Assembly: GCF_029870595.1 (NCBI RefSeq)
Contig: NZ_JAPDIR010000019.1
Span: 1 to 64,000 of the forward strand
Source of the DNA: Sphingomonas sp. CBMAI 2297
GTDB taxonomy: Bacteria; Pseudomonadota; Alphaproteobacteria; Sphingomonadales; Sphingomonadaceae
DNA length: 64,000 nucleotides
Reading direction: 5' to 3'
The notes below the pieces were generated by a model, which was not told the DNA's origin, did no database searches, and saw only the letters and a program-made list of their open reading frames with translations. The position numbers and the translations under genes were made by a program. Shown piece by piece: positions 16,948 through 26,131 of this stretch (its first letter is position 1; every line of letters starts with the position of its first letter).

Positions 16948-18794
16948 ACGCCGCGCCGCTGGTTGCGCTGGTCGGCAATCCCAATGCCGGCAAGAGCGCC
17001 CTGTTCAACGCGCTCACCGGCGCGCGGCAGAAGGTGGGCAATTATCCGGGCGTCACCGTGGAGCGCCATGCCGGCCGCCTGTCGCTGCCCGATGGCCGCC
17101 CCGTCGAGCTGCTCGACCTGCCGGGCACCTACAGCCTCGACCCGTCCTCGCCCGACGAGGCGGTGACTCGCGACGTGCTGTTCGGCAAGCAGCAGGGCGA
17201 GAAGCTGCCCGACGCGATCATCGTGGTGGTCGATGCCACCAATCTCGACAATCACCTGCGCTTCACGCTCCAGCTGATCGCGCTGGGCCTGCCGGTGGTG
17301 GTCGCGCTCAACATGGTCGACATGGCCGAGCGCGACGGCCTGATCCTCGATGCCGAAGCACTGGCGCGCGAGCTCGGCGTGCCGGTGGTTCCCACCGTGG
17401 CGGTGCGCAAGCGCGGGATCGACACGCTCAAGGACCGATTGGGGGAGGCCGTCAGGGGCACGCACCGGCTGCGCGAGGGCGCCGGCGTCCAGCACGACAT
17501 CGTCGTCCTCCAGCGCCGGGCCCGCCAGATCGCCACCGCCGTCACCGTTTCGGAAACGGCGGCGCGCCGCTGGACCCACCGGATCGACGCGGTCGTGCTC
17601 CACCCGGTCGCCGGGCCGATCATCCTGCTCGCGCTGATGTTCGTCATGTTCCAGTCGGTCTTCGCCTGGGCGGAGGCGCCGATGGGCTGGATCGAGGCGG
17701 GCATGGCCTGGATCGAGGGCGTCGTCGCCGGCGCGCTGCCCGACGGGTTCCTGCGCGACTTCCTGGTCCAGGGCCTGATCGCCGGCGTCGGCGCCGTCGT
17801 GGTCTTCCTGCCGCAGATCCTGATCCTGTTCGCCTTCATCCTGGTGCTGGAGGCGACCGGCTATATGGTCCGCGCCGCGATGCTGATGGATCGGGTGATG
17901 GCCAGTGTCGGCCTGTCCGGCCGCGCCTTCATTCCCCTGCTCTCCAGCTTCGCCTGCGCGGTGCCCGGCATCATGGCGACGCGGACGATCGCCGACGAGA
18001 AGGACCGGCTCACCACCATCCTGATCGCACCTCTGATGACCTGCTCGGCGCGCCTGCCGGTCTACGCGATCATCATCGGCGCGCTGATTCCCGATCGCGC
18101 GGTGCTGCCCGGCATCGGGCTGCAGGGGCTGGTGCTGTTCGGGCTCTACATCCTCGGCATCGTCGGCGCCTTCTGCGCGGCGCTGCTGCTCCGCCGCACG
18201 GTGACGAAGGGCGCGACCTCCGGTTTCATGATGGAGATGCCCAAATACCAGCTGCCCCGCCTGCGCGACATCGCGCTCGGCCTGTGGCAGCGCGCGGAGA
18301 TCTTCCTGAAGCGCGCCGGCACCACCATCGCCGCCACCGTCGCCATCCTCTGGGTGCTCGCCACCTTCCCCCAGGCGCCGGCGGGCGTGAAGCAGAGCGA
18401 ATATTCGATCGCCGGCCGCATCGCGAGCGGGATCGAAGTCGTGGTGAAGCCGATCGGGTTCAATCACGACATCTCGCTGGCGCTGCTTCCGGCGATGGCG
18501 GCGCGCGAGGCGGCCGTGGCGGCGATCGGCACGGTCTATGCCGTCGACAATCCCGAGGATGCCAAGGGCGAGGCGACGATCACCGACAATCTGCGCAAGC
18601 GCTGGAGCCTGCCGACCGCGCTCGCCTTCCTGATGTGGTTCGTGTTCGCGCCGCAATGCATCTCGACGATTGCGGTGACCCGGCGCGAGACCAATGGCTG
18701 GAAATGGCCGCTGTTCATGATCGGCTATCTCTTCACGCTCGCCTATGTCGCGGCGGGGCTCACCTATTGGAGCGCGCTGGCGCTGGGGCTTTAG
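16944..18794 (+). CDS. feoB: ferrous iron transporter FeoB
   Basis: A 616-residue Fe(II) permease. The N-terminal G domain has GNPNAGKSALFNALTG (G1), DLPGTY (G3) and NMVD (G4) within the first 130 residues. The membrane part follows from about residue 215, with two inverted FeoB gate repeats around MTCSARLPVYAIIIGALIP and the C-terminal PQCISTIAVTRRE segment. This is the short form with a small spacer between G domain and core. It is coupled to feoA by an ATGA overlap and is probably under the Fur-like site before feoA. Confidence 0.96.
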   Translation: MNAAPLVALVGNPNAGKSALFNALTGARQKVGNYPGVTVERHAGRLSLPDGRPVELLDLPGTYSLDPSSPDEAVTRDVLFGKQQGEKLPDAIIVVVDATNLDNHLRFTLQLIALGLPVVVALNMVDMAERDGLILDAEALARELGVPVVPTVAVRKRGIDTLKDRLGEAVRGTHRLREGAGVQHDIVVLQRRARQIATAVTVSETAARRWTHRIDAVVLHPVAGPIILLALMFVMFQSVFAWAEAPMGWIEAGMAWIEGVVAGALPDGFLRDFLVQGLIAGVGAVVVFLPQILILFAFILVLEATGYMVRAAMLMDRVMASVGLSGRAFIPLLSSFACAVPGIMATRTIADEKDRLTTILIAPLMTCSARLPVYAIIIGALIPDRAVLPGIGLQGLVLFGLYILGIVGAFCAALLLRRTVTKGATSGFMMEMPKYQLPRLRDIALGLWQRAEIFLKRAGTTIAATVAILWVLATFPQAPAGVKQSEYSIAGRIASGIEVVVKPIGFNHDISLALLPAMAAREAAVAAIGTVYAVDNPEDAKGEATITDNLRKRWSLPTALAFLMWFVFAPQCISTIAVTRRETNGWKWPLFMIGYLFTLAYVAAGLTYWSALALGL

Positions 18795-19046
18795 GCCGAA
18801 GCGATATTTCGAGTAAGGGCGTGGCGATGGCGCCGTCTACCCCGTCGCGCCGGCGAATATGGGAGTTCCGGCGCCTGAACGTCGGTCCATCCCGCGGCTT
18901 GCAATGTGGGATCGCGCATGTTCGGCCTTTGTCCCGAAGGGAGAGGCGGAATGGAACGGTGGGTCCGCGAAATGCCGCGCGAGGGGCGTCGCGGTGCTTG
19001 GCCAGGGGCCGAAAAGAGGGGCGTGCCGTAAACTTCCGCGGGGCCG
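18795..19046. other. intergenic region with dispersed element copy 1
   Basis: No credible gene lies between feoB and the DUF4169 gene, which converge here. Bases 18891-18920 (beginning CCCGCGGCTTGCAATGTGGG) are copy 1 of a dispersed element seen again, reversed, at 33927-33956 and in part at 59879-59898. A short ORF reading through it has no recognisable product. Confidence 0.6.
18891..18920 (+). repeat. dispersed 30-base element, copy 1
   Basis: It begins CCCGCGGCTTGCAATGTGGG and ends CGCGCATG. It matches 26 of 30 bases with the reverse complement of 33927-33956, and its core (CTTGCAATGTGGGAT) matches 59879-59898 reversed with few changes. Confidence 0.6.
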
Positions 19047-19220
19047 CTAGTCGCGCCTGGCATCGTCCAGCGTCTTCGCGATCCGCGCCTTCTCGGCGGC
19101 TTCGGCCTGCTTCTCGGCCTTGGTGCGGCCGAAGCGCGCGCGATTTTCCTGTGCACGGATCGGCTTCTCGGCCTTCGCCCTGGCCTTGCGCGCCTTGTTG
19201 AAGTTGATGATCTCGGCCAT
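19047..19220 (-). CDS. DUF4169 family small protein
   Basis: A 57-residue Lys/Ala/Arg-rich protein beginning MAEIINFNKARKAKAKAEK and ending TLDDARRD, with RAQENRARFGRTKAEK in the middle. This order is the pattern of DUF4169, a family of very short alphaproteobacterial proteins with no known function. Its charge and helix-favouring composition suggest nucleic-acid or ribosome contact, but that is only inference. Start ATG 19220 is preceded on the minus strand by GTGAGGAT. It is divergent from ssb with only 41 bp between start codons. Confidence 0.8.
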   Translation of the reverse strand: MAEIINFNKARKARAKAEKPIRAQENRARFGRTKAEKQAEAAEKARIAKTLDDARRD

Positions 19221-19261
19221 ATCCTCACCCGAGCATTTACAGATTTCGAAGCGGAGTTTCC

Positions 19262-19831
19262 ATGGCGGGCAGCGTCAACAAAGTGATCCTGGTGGGTAAT
19301 CTCGGGCGCGATCCCGAGAGCCGCAGCTTCCAGAATGGCGGCAAGGTCGTCGAGCTGCGCATCGCCACGTCCGAAAGCTGGAAAGACCGTAACTCGGGCG
19401 AGCGCAAGGAAAAGACCGAGTGGCACACGGTCAAGGTCTTCAACGAAGGCCTGGCGAATGTCGCCGAACGCTATCTGCGCAAGGGCAGCAAGGTCTATAT
19501 CGAAGGCGCGCTGACCACCCGCAAATGGCAGGACGCCCAGGGCCAGGACCGGTATTCGACCGAGATCGTGCTCCAGGGCTTCAACTCGGTGCTCACCATG
19601 CTGGACGGCGCGCCCGGCGGTGGCGGTGGTGCTGGCGGCGGCTTCGGCGGTGGCCGCTCCTCGGGTGGCGACGATTGGGGCGCCGGCGGCGGTGACGAGT
19701 TTGCCGGCCAGTCGTCCAGCCGGGGCGGCGGCAATTTCAACAGCGGCGGCCAGCGTTCGGGCGGCAGCGGCGGAAACAATAGCTTCGGTGGCGGGTTCCC
19801 CGATGATCTGGACGACGACGTCCCGTTCTAG
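19262..19831 (+). CDS. ssb: single-stranded DNA-binding protein
   Basis: A 189-residue SSB with an N-terminal OB fold (about 1-112: MAGSVNKVILVGNLGRDPE, EWHTVKVF, YIEGALTTRKWQDAQGQDRY), a glycine/serine-rich linker (about 113-178), and the acidic tail DDLDDDVPF that recruits repair and replication partners. ATG 19262 has GGAG six bases upstream. The 41-bp gap to the divergent DUF4169 gene leaves little room for separate promoters. A hairpin follows 44 bp after the stop. Confidence 0.96.
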   Translation: MAGSVNKVILVGNLGRDPESRSFQNGGKVVELRIATSESWKDRNSGERKEKTEWHTVKVFNEGLANVAERYLRKGSKVYIEGALTTRKWQDAQGQDRYSTEIVLQGFNSVLTMLDGAPGGGGGAGGGFGGGRSSGGDDWGAGGGDEFAGQSSSRGGGNFNSGGQRSGGSGGNNSFGGGFPDDLDDDVPF

Positions 19832-19875
19832 GAAACACCCAGCGCGAGCTTGTCGCGTCTTATAGGCGAAGCCAC

Positions 19876-19905
19876 GGGCGGAGCGCGTGAAAGCGTGCTC
19901 CGCCC
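19876..19905 (+). terminator. hairpin after ssb
   Basis: GGGCGGAGC and GCTCCGCCC form a 9-bp stem with three further possible inner pairs around GTGAAAGC. No T-run follows, so it may be a Rho-assisted or mRNA-stabilising structure rather than a classic intrinsic terminator. Confidence 0.55.
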
Positions 19906-20088
19906 TAGCGATCATACCAAGCTGCGCTCCTCGGAAACGCCGTCTTGGACAGAAGGTTGAAGTCAATCCCGAACGCTGCGGTGCGTTGGTTGTAGCGCCG
20001 TCCGTCGGGAGAGACCGGGCTCGGGCTCGATTGGCCCACCGGAATGGATGGCAGCGCGGAAGGTGTTGCTGCCACGGCCCAGAATGCT

Positions 20089-20634
20089 TCAGGTGCAACT
20101 CCATATACGAAGCGCAGCGGTTCCCTTGGCGATCGAGCCCGGGCCCGAGACTATTCGGATCGTGGTCGTAAAATCGCCCTCCCCGCCCGACGCGCACGGG
20201 GCCGGCAGTTCGTAGTAATAATAGCTTCCTTGCGAAGGGTTCATCACAAAGGTGCCGGACGGAGAGCCCGGGCGTGAGAAGCTATACGCAAGGGTTGTAG
20301 CGCCAGTGCAACTGCCCGATTTATCGATCCAGATCAGGAAAGGTTTGCTCGGAAACTCCCAATCATGGGAGAATCCGCCGTCGCGCACAGCGAATTTGCA
20401 ATCCCCGTCTGCAACCGGCACGCTCGTGGCAACGTTTGTACGATTTCCGGCGGAGTCATAGGAATAAGTTGAAGTTACGCCGCTGGCGGCGCCTCCGCTA
20501 TGAGTCACGCCGACCAGATGCCCCAGTGCATCATATGAATATTTCGTGGTTTCCTGAGCGTTTGAAGGCGATGCGATCATTGCCCCTGCAATTGCGAGAA
20601 ACGAAATCACGGAGGCACTTCTATCGGCGCGCAT
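20089..20634 (-). CDS. short exported YD-repeat (RHS-like) protein with unknown C-terminal domain
   Basis: The 181-residue protein starts with a Sec signal peptide (MRADRSASVISFLAIAGAMI to SPSNAQ). Two YD repeats follow directly, TTKYSYDALGHLVGVTH and STYSYDSAGNRTNVAT (about residues 29-72). The last 105 residues are a cysteine- and aromatic-containing domain I do not recognise (GDCKFAVRDGGFSHDWEF, SGSCTGATTLAYSF, TAALRIWSCT). ATG 20634 has AAGGG upstream. It is divergent from the large RHS gene about 650 bp away. It may be a satellite or fragment of an RHS locus, but the frame is intact and the export signal is complete. Confidence 0.75.
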   Translation of the reverse strand: MRADRSASVISFLAIAGAMIASPSNAQETTKYSYDALGHLVGVTHSGGAASGVTSTYSYDSAGNRTNVATSVPVADGDCKFAVRDGGFSHDWEFPSKPFLIWIDKSGSCTGATTLAYSFSRPGSPSGTFVMNPSQGSYYYYELPAPCASGGEGDFTTTIRIVSGPGSIAKGTAALRIWSCT

Positions 20635-21283
20635 TTCCAACCCTTCGATGATGTCAGACATGAAACAGAAACCGCACACGTGTTACTGTGGTATGAAACG
20701 CTTCTGAAAACTGCGCCAAATCCGGCACCGTCGAATCCTCTCGGGCCGATAGATGGGGCTTGAGGAACGGATGTTCCCCACTTGCTCCCTGGATTCACGA
20801 GATGATTTAGCGAGGGGCGAATCAAGCGCGGCCAGCGCATCGGCGCACGCAGATTCAGAACGCGGCTTGCGAGTGGGATCCCGAAGCCCGGGAATCCCGG
20901 CACCTTCCAGCGCAACTGCGCGGCGCTGTTCCGCGAAAGGCTTGGCGACCCGAACATCGGGGGCATGCCGTTCCATTGCTCGGATATGGACCAATTGACC
21001 GCCGGTTTGACGCATTCCCGTAACCGTCCAGCGCTTCATTGTTCATATCGGCCATGGGCAACGGGGCGGGGCATGTATCTGCGTTTACTGGTTTCCTCGG
21101 GCGCCCTTGCCCTAGGCTTCCTTTCGCTGCCGGCGCGGGGGACCAGACCATGGTCACAGTACAGGGCGCGCATTTCCACGATTAGCGGCTCGCTGAGGGG
21201 CGGGAGATGCAGTGGCGCGTGACGCTGCGTCCCGCTTTGGCAGGCTGAGCGAGTTTCAAATGGCTATGGGCAAGAAGGGCATC
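20635..21283. other. intergenic region of the RHS island, possible gene remnants
   Basis: I see no gene I can support in these about 650 bp between two divergent RHS-type genes. A possible remnant starts at ATG 21073 (MYLRLLVSSGALALGFLSLP, like a signal peptide) and soon runs into unrelated sequence; a reading-frame switch would continue it only as far as a stop near 21185. Base composition is lower in GC than the flanks. The promoters of both YD-type genes must lie here. Confidence 0.4.
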
Positions 21284-24200
21284 ATGACCGAGCATATCGT
21301 TGCGCTCCGGGTGGCAGGTGCGCGCCTTTTCCGAATGTTTGGGACGGTGCGGCGCTCGATCCTGCGGCTCGGGCTTCCCGTGTCGGCGCTGGTGCTGGTG
21401 CCGTTGGCGGCCAGTGCGCAGGACAACTCCGCGCAGAACCAGACCGTGATCAATCCACAGCCGGATATCAACGGCGTCGATGTCGCGACCGCGCAATACT
21501 CGGTCGCCTCGCCCCTCGGTTTCAATGCGCCTGGAGCGGGGCATTTGCAGGTGCGATCCGTCTTCAACGGGCGGCGCTTCACCACCAACCTCGAAACCTA
21601 TCTGACCGACGATACGCTGACGGAACCCGATAGCGGCAACCCCAACAGCCGCCAGATCCGCGTGCATTTCGAAGGCATGGACAAGATGTTCGTCTGCACG
21701 GGCCTCGGGCTGTGCCAGCAGGTCGGGAAGGTGGACGGTTCGCGGCTTACCCGCACTGCGGACAAATCCTATGGCCTGCAGACGCGCGACGGCACGGTCG
21801 TCAGCTTCTTTCCGATGTCCGTCGAACCCATTCCGGTCTGCATGGGCGGCGGCGCCAGCTGCAATGGCGCGAACTATCGAGGCTTCGCTTACGCTTCCTC
21901 GATCCTCTATGCGAATGGCGAGAAGCTTACTTTCGCGGGCAATCCGATTGTGTCGGGCAGCACGATGGTCAGCACGATCACGAGCAATCTCGGTTACACC
22001 GTCGACGCCATCTATCCCTGCACTTCCTGTACTTCCAGCGCTTCGCCGGCAGGCAGTGCCTGGGTGCTCTATGGCGGCCTCGCCAACGCTACGTCTTATG
22101 TCCTGAGGAAGAACGGGATCGAACTCGACCGGGTGAGCTTTAGCCGCGCCCACACGAATTTTCCGGCAAATCAGGTAGGGCAGCTGGCAGCGCAGCAAGA
22201 CTGGAAGGCGACGGACAAGATCGGCCGCGCCTTCAAGGTCACGCTGCAGGCGAGGAACATCATGACCTGCCAGCTCGGTTCGGACAGCTGGGGAATAAGC
22301 AACGGGCATGACAAGACGACTTTGAATCCCGTCCGGGTGATCACGCCCAACGGTGTCGAAACCGGCATCACCTACAAGAATATTACCCAGTTTAGTGCGT
22401 CGCGCATTGTACCGGTCTCGTCGATCACGAGGGGAGGCCGGACCTGGCTCTACAATTTCGTGGACACGAATGACGGCGGCGGCACGCTGACCACGACCGA
22501 CCCGATGGGCAATAGTCAGACGCGGATTGCGGTCGGCAATCCGGTGCCCTGGGTCACCGGCTGGGGTTCCATTGACTCCGCCTGCTTCGTCTCGACCACG
22601 GGTTCGGACGTGGTCCAGAACAAAGACGAGTTCAATCAGCAGACGAACTTCGCCTATCAGTCGCAGGGAACGCTGAGCGCAACCACTCTCCCTGAGAGCA
22701 ACGCCCGCCAATATCAACATGACAGCCGCGGCAATCTGATCCGCGTCACCAGCGTCGCCAAGCCCGGCTCGGGGCTCGCAGCGATTGTCCTCTATCAGGC
22801 CGACTATGACGCGACTTGTTCGGTTCCAGTGAAATGTAACAAGCCGAATTGGACGCGGGATGCGAATGGCGGCGAGACCCATTTCGAATATGACCCGGCC
22901 CATGGCGGCGAGACTAGGGTCACCATGCCGTCCGACAGCGCCGGCGTGCGACCACAGCGGCGATCGACCTACGAGGCCATCAATGGGGGGGGCGGCACCC
23001 TCTATCGTCTTGTGCAGGTGTCGGAATGCAGGACTCTGGCATCATGCGCCGGCAGCTCGGACGAGGTGCGACACAGCTTCACCTATGTCGGAAACACCTT
23101 CCTTCGCGCGACGGAGACCGTCGCCTCGGATGGTCTGTCGCTGGCGACCAGCTATACCTATGACGATGCCGGCCATCTCGTGACCGTGACCGGTCCCGGC
23201 GGAGGTACGACGACGTTCCTCTACGATGCCGTCGGGCGAAAGATCGGAACGATCAGTACCGATCCGGATGGATCGGGACCGCTTCCCCGGATTGCAAAGC
23301 GGATCAGCTATAATGATGACGATCAGGTCACCAAGGTCGAGGATGGCACCGCAACCGACGTGACCGCGGGCGCGCTTGCCGCGATGTCGGTCACTCAGGT
23401 CACCGACACCATCTATAATTCCTACGGCGAGAAGATCGTCGAGACCATATCGTCGGGCGGTGCCGCCTATCAGCTGAGGCAGTACAGCTATGACGGTGCG
23501 GCGCGGCTCGAATGCGCCGCCATGCGGATGAACCCGGCCGCGTTTGGCGCTTTGCCGGCCAGCGCCTGCGCGCTGGGCGCTGAAGGCAGCGAGGGGCCGG
23601 ATCGAATCATCCGCAAATTATATGACGCCGCGGGACGTTTGCAGCAGATCCGCAAGGCCGTCGGAACGAGCGTCGAGCAGGCCTATGTGACGTACAGCTT
23701 CTCGCCCAACGGCAAGGAGCAATATGTCGTCGATGCGAACGGTAATCGCGCGCAACTGGTCTATGACGGGTTCGACCGGCACGTGCAGTGGCGCTTCCCA
23801 TCTTCGGGCTCCGTTTCGGGCTTTAATCCGGCGACTGCCGCTACGGCGTTGGCGAGCGCCGGCGCGGTGAGCGGCGCAGACTATGAAGAATATGGCTATG
23901 ATGCGAACGGCAACCGCACGCGCCTGCGCAAGCGCGACGGGCGCACCTTCACCTACGCCTATGATGCGCTGAACCGGATAACCTCGAAGATCGTGCCGGA
24001 AGCTTGCGTGTCAGGCTATGCCTGCACCAATGTGCCGCCCTCGCTGACGCGCGATGTCTATTATAGTTACGATCTGCGTGGCTTACAGACGGCGGCAAGG
24101 TTTGACGGCCCTTCGGGCAGCGATGCCGTTATTAACGGCTATGACGGGCTTGGGCGGATTATCTCGACGACCACCGCAATGGGCGGCATAAGTCGAACGC

Positions 24201-25825
24201 TGACTTTCCAATTCAGTGCGGATGGCAATCGAACGCGCGTTACGCATCCCGATGGCGCATATTTCGCCATGGATTACGACGGATTGGACCGGATGAGCGC
24301 GGCACAATGGTGGACCGGCGCCACAGGTACCGTGCCTTTACTGGGCATCGGCTACGATGCCCAGGGACGGCGCGCCAATACCAACCGCGCGAGCAGCATG
24401 ACGGGCTATGGCTATGATGCGATTTCCCGCCTTGCCAGTCAGACGCAGGGGTTTGCCGGCGGCGCCGGGAATATGACCGCTACCTTCGGGTATAATGCGG
24501 CGAGCCAGATCGTCAGGTTCGGCCGCAGCAACTCGGACTATGCGTACAACGCTTATGCATCCACCAGCCGCACCTATGTCCCGAATGGTCTCAACCAATA
24601 TGCCGCGGTAGGCGGCAACGGCTATGGTTATGACGCCAATGGCAACCTGACTTGGGACGGCGGCATCGCCTACACCTACGATGCCGAGAACCGGCTAGTG
24701 AGCGCTTCGACCGGTGCGAACTTGGTCTATGATTCCTTGGGGCGCCTCTACCAGACGTCGGGTGGCAGCGCGGGCGTCACGCAGTTCCTGTACGACGGCA
24801 ACAACCTCGTTGCCGAGTATAGCGGCAGCGGGGCATTGCTGCGCCGCTACATGTTCGGTCCCGCCGAGGACGAGCCCATCCTATGGGACGAGGGCGGCGC
24901 GATGAACTGTTCGACAACCAAGCTCTTCCATGCCGATCACCTGGGCTCGATCATCGCGACCGCCGATTGCTGGGGCAACCGCACGGGGATCAACAGCTAC
25001 GATGAATATGGCTTGCCGGGTAGCGGCAACGCTGGTCGCTTCCAGTATACCGGCCAGGCTTGGATACCCGAGCTGGGCATGTACTATTACAAGGCGCGTA
25101 TCTACTCGCCGATGCTTGGGCGATTCATGCAGACGGATCCGATCGGATATCTCGATCAGATGAACTTGTATGCCTATTCCTCAAATGATCCCATTAACGC
25201 TTCCGATCCTTCGGGTCTCTGCGGCCCGGCGTGTATTGGCCTTCTGGTGGAGATGCTGAATCAGGCAACCAGCGATTCCGACAGGGCAGCTTGGGGCGCC
25301 GCCTATGAGCAAGCGAAGAATGGGCATGTCCTGGGTGTGCTGGGCTCGGTAAAGACGCAGGTTGCCAGGCTCGGTATCTCTGCGCTGAGCGGTGGCCTGG
25401 CCGGGAGGGTGGGGACCGCCATTATCCGGACGCAGGAGCTGAAGACCGCGGTAGTGATGACGACGGCCGTTGGCGGGGCGCTCGGCGTTGGCCAGCGTAC
25501 CGTTGAGAACGCAATGGCGGGTCGTCCGCTGGATGACGGCTTGGTCAGGGCGGGTATTGTAAATGCGGCGACGGCTGGATTGGGCACCTATTTGGGAATG
25601 ACTCGGGCGGATTTCCTGGTTCCCATCGGCCCGGGCCGGCGAAACGAGTTGGCTGGCGCCATTGGCGATCAGGTTGGTGCGGCGGGGCAGGCCGCCTTCA
25701 CCGCTGCCACTTCCGATGTGGCCTCATCGGCTTTTGATGACGCTCATATAGTCGTCAATGGAAGGAAATGTCCCAAGCCGACGCTTTTAAATGGCTTCGG
25801 CGCCTGGGATGGCTGTTCTGATTAG
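21284..25825 (+). CDS. exported RHS/YD-repeat protein with variable C-terminal tip
   Basis: A 1513-residue protein. An N-terminal export signal ends near LVPLAASAQ. The middle carries many YD repeats (YDAVGRKIG, YDANGNRTRL, YDALNRITS, YDANGNLTWD), which build the RHS cocoon shell. The RHS-associated core lies at about 1215-1312 (HADHLGSIIATAD, GRFMQTDPIGY, NLYAYSSNDPINASDPSGL). After DPSGL the last 200 residues form a separate domain with hydrophobic helices (TAVVMTTAVGGALGVGQ) and a cysteine-containing end (NGRKCPKPTLLNGFGAWDGC). In this family the tip is often a toxin. Start codon choice is uncertain (GTG 21212 or ATG 21260 are alternatives); ATG 21284 has AAGAAGGG upstream. Confidence 0.88.
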   Translation: MTEHIVALRVAGARLFRMFGTVRRSILRLGLPVSALVLVPLAASAQDNSAQNQTVINPQPDINGVDVATAQYSVASPLGFNAPGAGHLQVRSVFNGRRFTTNLETYLTDDTLTEPDSGNPNSRQIRVHFEGMDKMFVCTGLGLCQQVGKVDGSRLTRTADKSYGLQTRDGTVVSFFPMSVEPIPVCMGGGASCNGANYRGFAYASSILYANGEKLTFAGNPIVSGSTMVSTITSNLGYTVDAIYPCTSCTSSASPAGSAWVLYGGLANATSYVLRKNGIELDRVSFSRAHTNFPANQVGQLAAQQDWKATDKIGRAFKVTLQARNIMTCQLGSDSWGISNGHDKTTLNPVRVITPNGVETGITYKNITQFSASRIVPVSSITRGGRTWLYNFVDTNDGGGTLTTTDPMGNSQTRIAVGNPVPWVTGWGSIDSACFVSTTGSDVVQNKDEFNQQTNFAYQSQGTLSATTLPESNARQYQHDSRGNLIRVTSVAKPGSGLAAIVLYQADYDATCSVPVKCNKPNWTRDANGGETHFEYDPAHGGETRVTMPSDSAGVRPQRRSTYEAINGGGGTLYRLVQVSECRTLASCAGSSDEVRHSFTYVGNTFLRATETVASDGLSLATSYTYDDAGHLVTVTGPGGGTTTFLYDAVGRKIGTISTDPDGSGPLPRIAKRISYNDDDQVTKVEDGTATDVTAGALAAMSVTQVTDTIYNSYGEKIVETISSGGAAYQLRQYSYDGAARLECAAMRMNPAAFGALPASACALGAEGSEGPDRIIRKLYDAAGRLQQIRKAVGTSVEQAYVTYSFSPNGKEQYVVDANGNRAQLVYDGFDRHVQWRFPSSGSVSGFNPATAATALASAGAVSGADYEEYGYDANGNRTRLRKRDGRTFTYAYDALNRITSKIVPEACVSGYACTNVPPSLTRDVYYSYDLRGLQTAARFDGPSGSDAVINGYDGLGRIISTTTAMGGISRTLTFQFSADGNRTRVTHPDGAYFAMDYDGLDRMSAAQWWTGATGTVPLLGIGYDAQGRRANTNRASSMTGYGYDAISRLASQTQGFAGGAGNMTATFGYNAASQIVRFGRSNSDYAYNAYASTSRTYVPNGLNQYAAVGGNGYGYDANGNLTWDGGIAYTYDAENRLVSASTGANLVYDSLGRLYQTSGGSAGVTQFLYDGNNLVAEYSGSGALLRRYMFGPAEDEPILWDEGGAMNCSTTKLFHADHLGSIIATADCWGNRTGINSYDEYGLPGSGNAGRFQYTGQAWIPELGMYYYKARIYSPMLGRFMQTDPIGYLDQMNLYAYSSNDPINASDPSGLCGPACIGLLVEMLNQATSDSDRAAWGAAYEQAKNGHVLGVLGSVKTQVARLGISALSGGLAGRVGTAIIRTQELKTAVVMTTAVGGALGVGQRTVENAMAGRPLDDGLVRAGIVNAATAGLGTYLGMTRADFLVPIGPGRRNELAGAIGDQVGAAGQAAFTAATSDVASSAFDDAHIVVNGRKCPKPTLLNGFGAWDGCSD

Positions 25826-25834
25826 GATATTGAG

Positions 25835-26131
25835 ATGAAGCTGAGCAGCATTGTTGGAGCGATATCTTTATCGGTGCCGTCAATTGTTCCATATGGAATA
25901 ATTGTATATATTCTTCAGGCAGTATATTTCGTGAGAAATGGCAACCTGTCAGTTCATCTTTCGATGTGGGCGTGTTTGATAGTTGTTTTCTTGATAAATA
26001 ACTACTTAAGATATAGGATAAGAATAGATAGTGCTACTGTTGTTGGCGATGTGATGCTGTCGGCAGGTGTTTTATTCGTCATAATGTCCGTATTGAGTTT
26101 TGTGCACGTCGTTACCGCGGTTATAATATGA
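25835..26131 (+). CDS. small AT-rich membrane protein, candidate RHS immunity protein
   Basis: This 98-residue protein has three hydrophobic segments (about residues 14-34, 42-57 and 72-95) and few charges. Its codon use (ATA, TTA, AGA, TTG) and low GC are unlike the rest of the window, suggesting recent acquisition. It starts nine bases after the RHS stop, and its ribosome site TAGGA overlaps that stop, so the two are co-expressed. Position and size fit an immunity protein for a membrane- or periplasm-acting toxin tip. That function is inferred from context only; I recognise no family. Confidence 0.65.
   Translation: MKLSSIVGAISLSVPSIVPYGIIVYILQAVYFVRNGNLSVHLSMWACLIVVFLINNYLRYRIRIDSATVVGDVMLSAGVLFVIMSVLSFVHVVTAVII

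Noticed and set aside
15828..18656. 942-codon open frame on the minus strand
   Set aside because: It runs opposite COQ9, feoA and feoB, which have clear family motifs. High GC leaves the antisense frame open; the translation is low-complexity His/Arg/Asp sequence.
20683..21039. 118-codon minus-strand frame in the RHS island
   Set aside because: No domain, no ribosome site and no signal peptide; other frames across the same bases are equally open.
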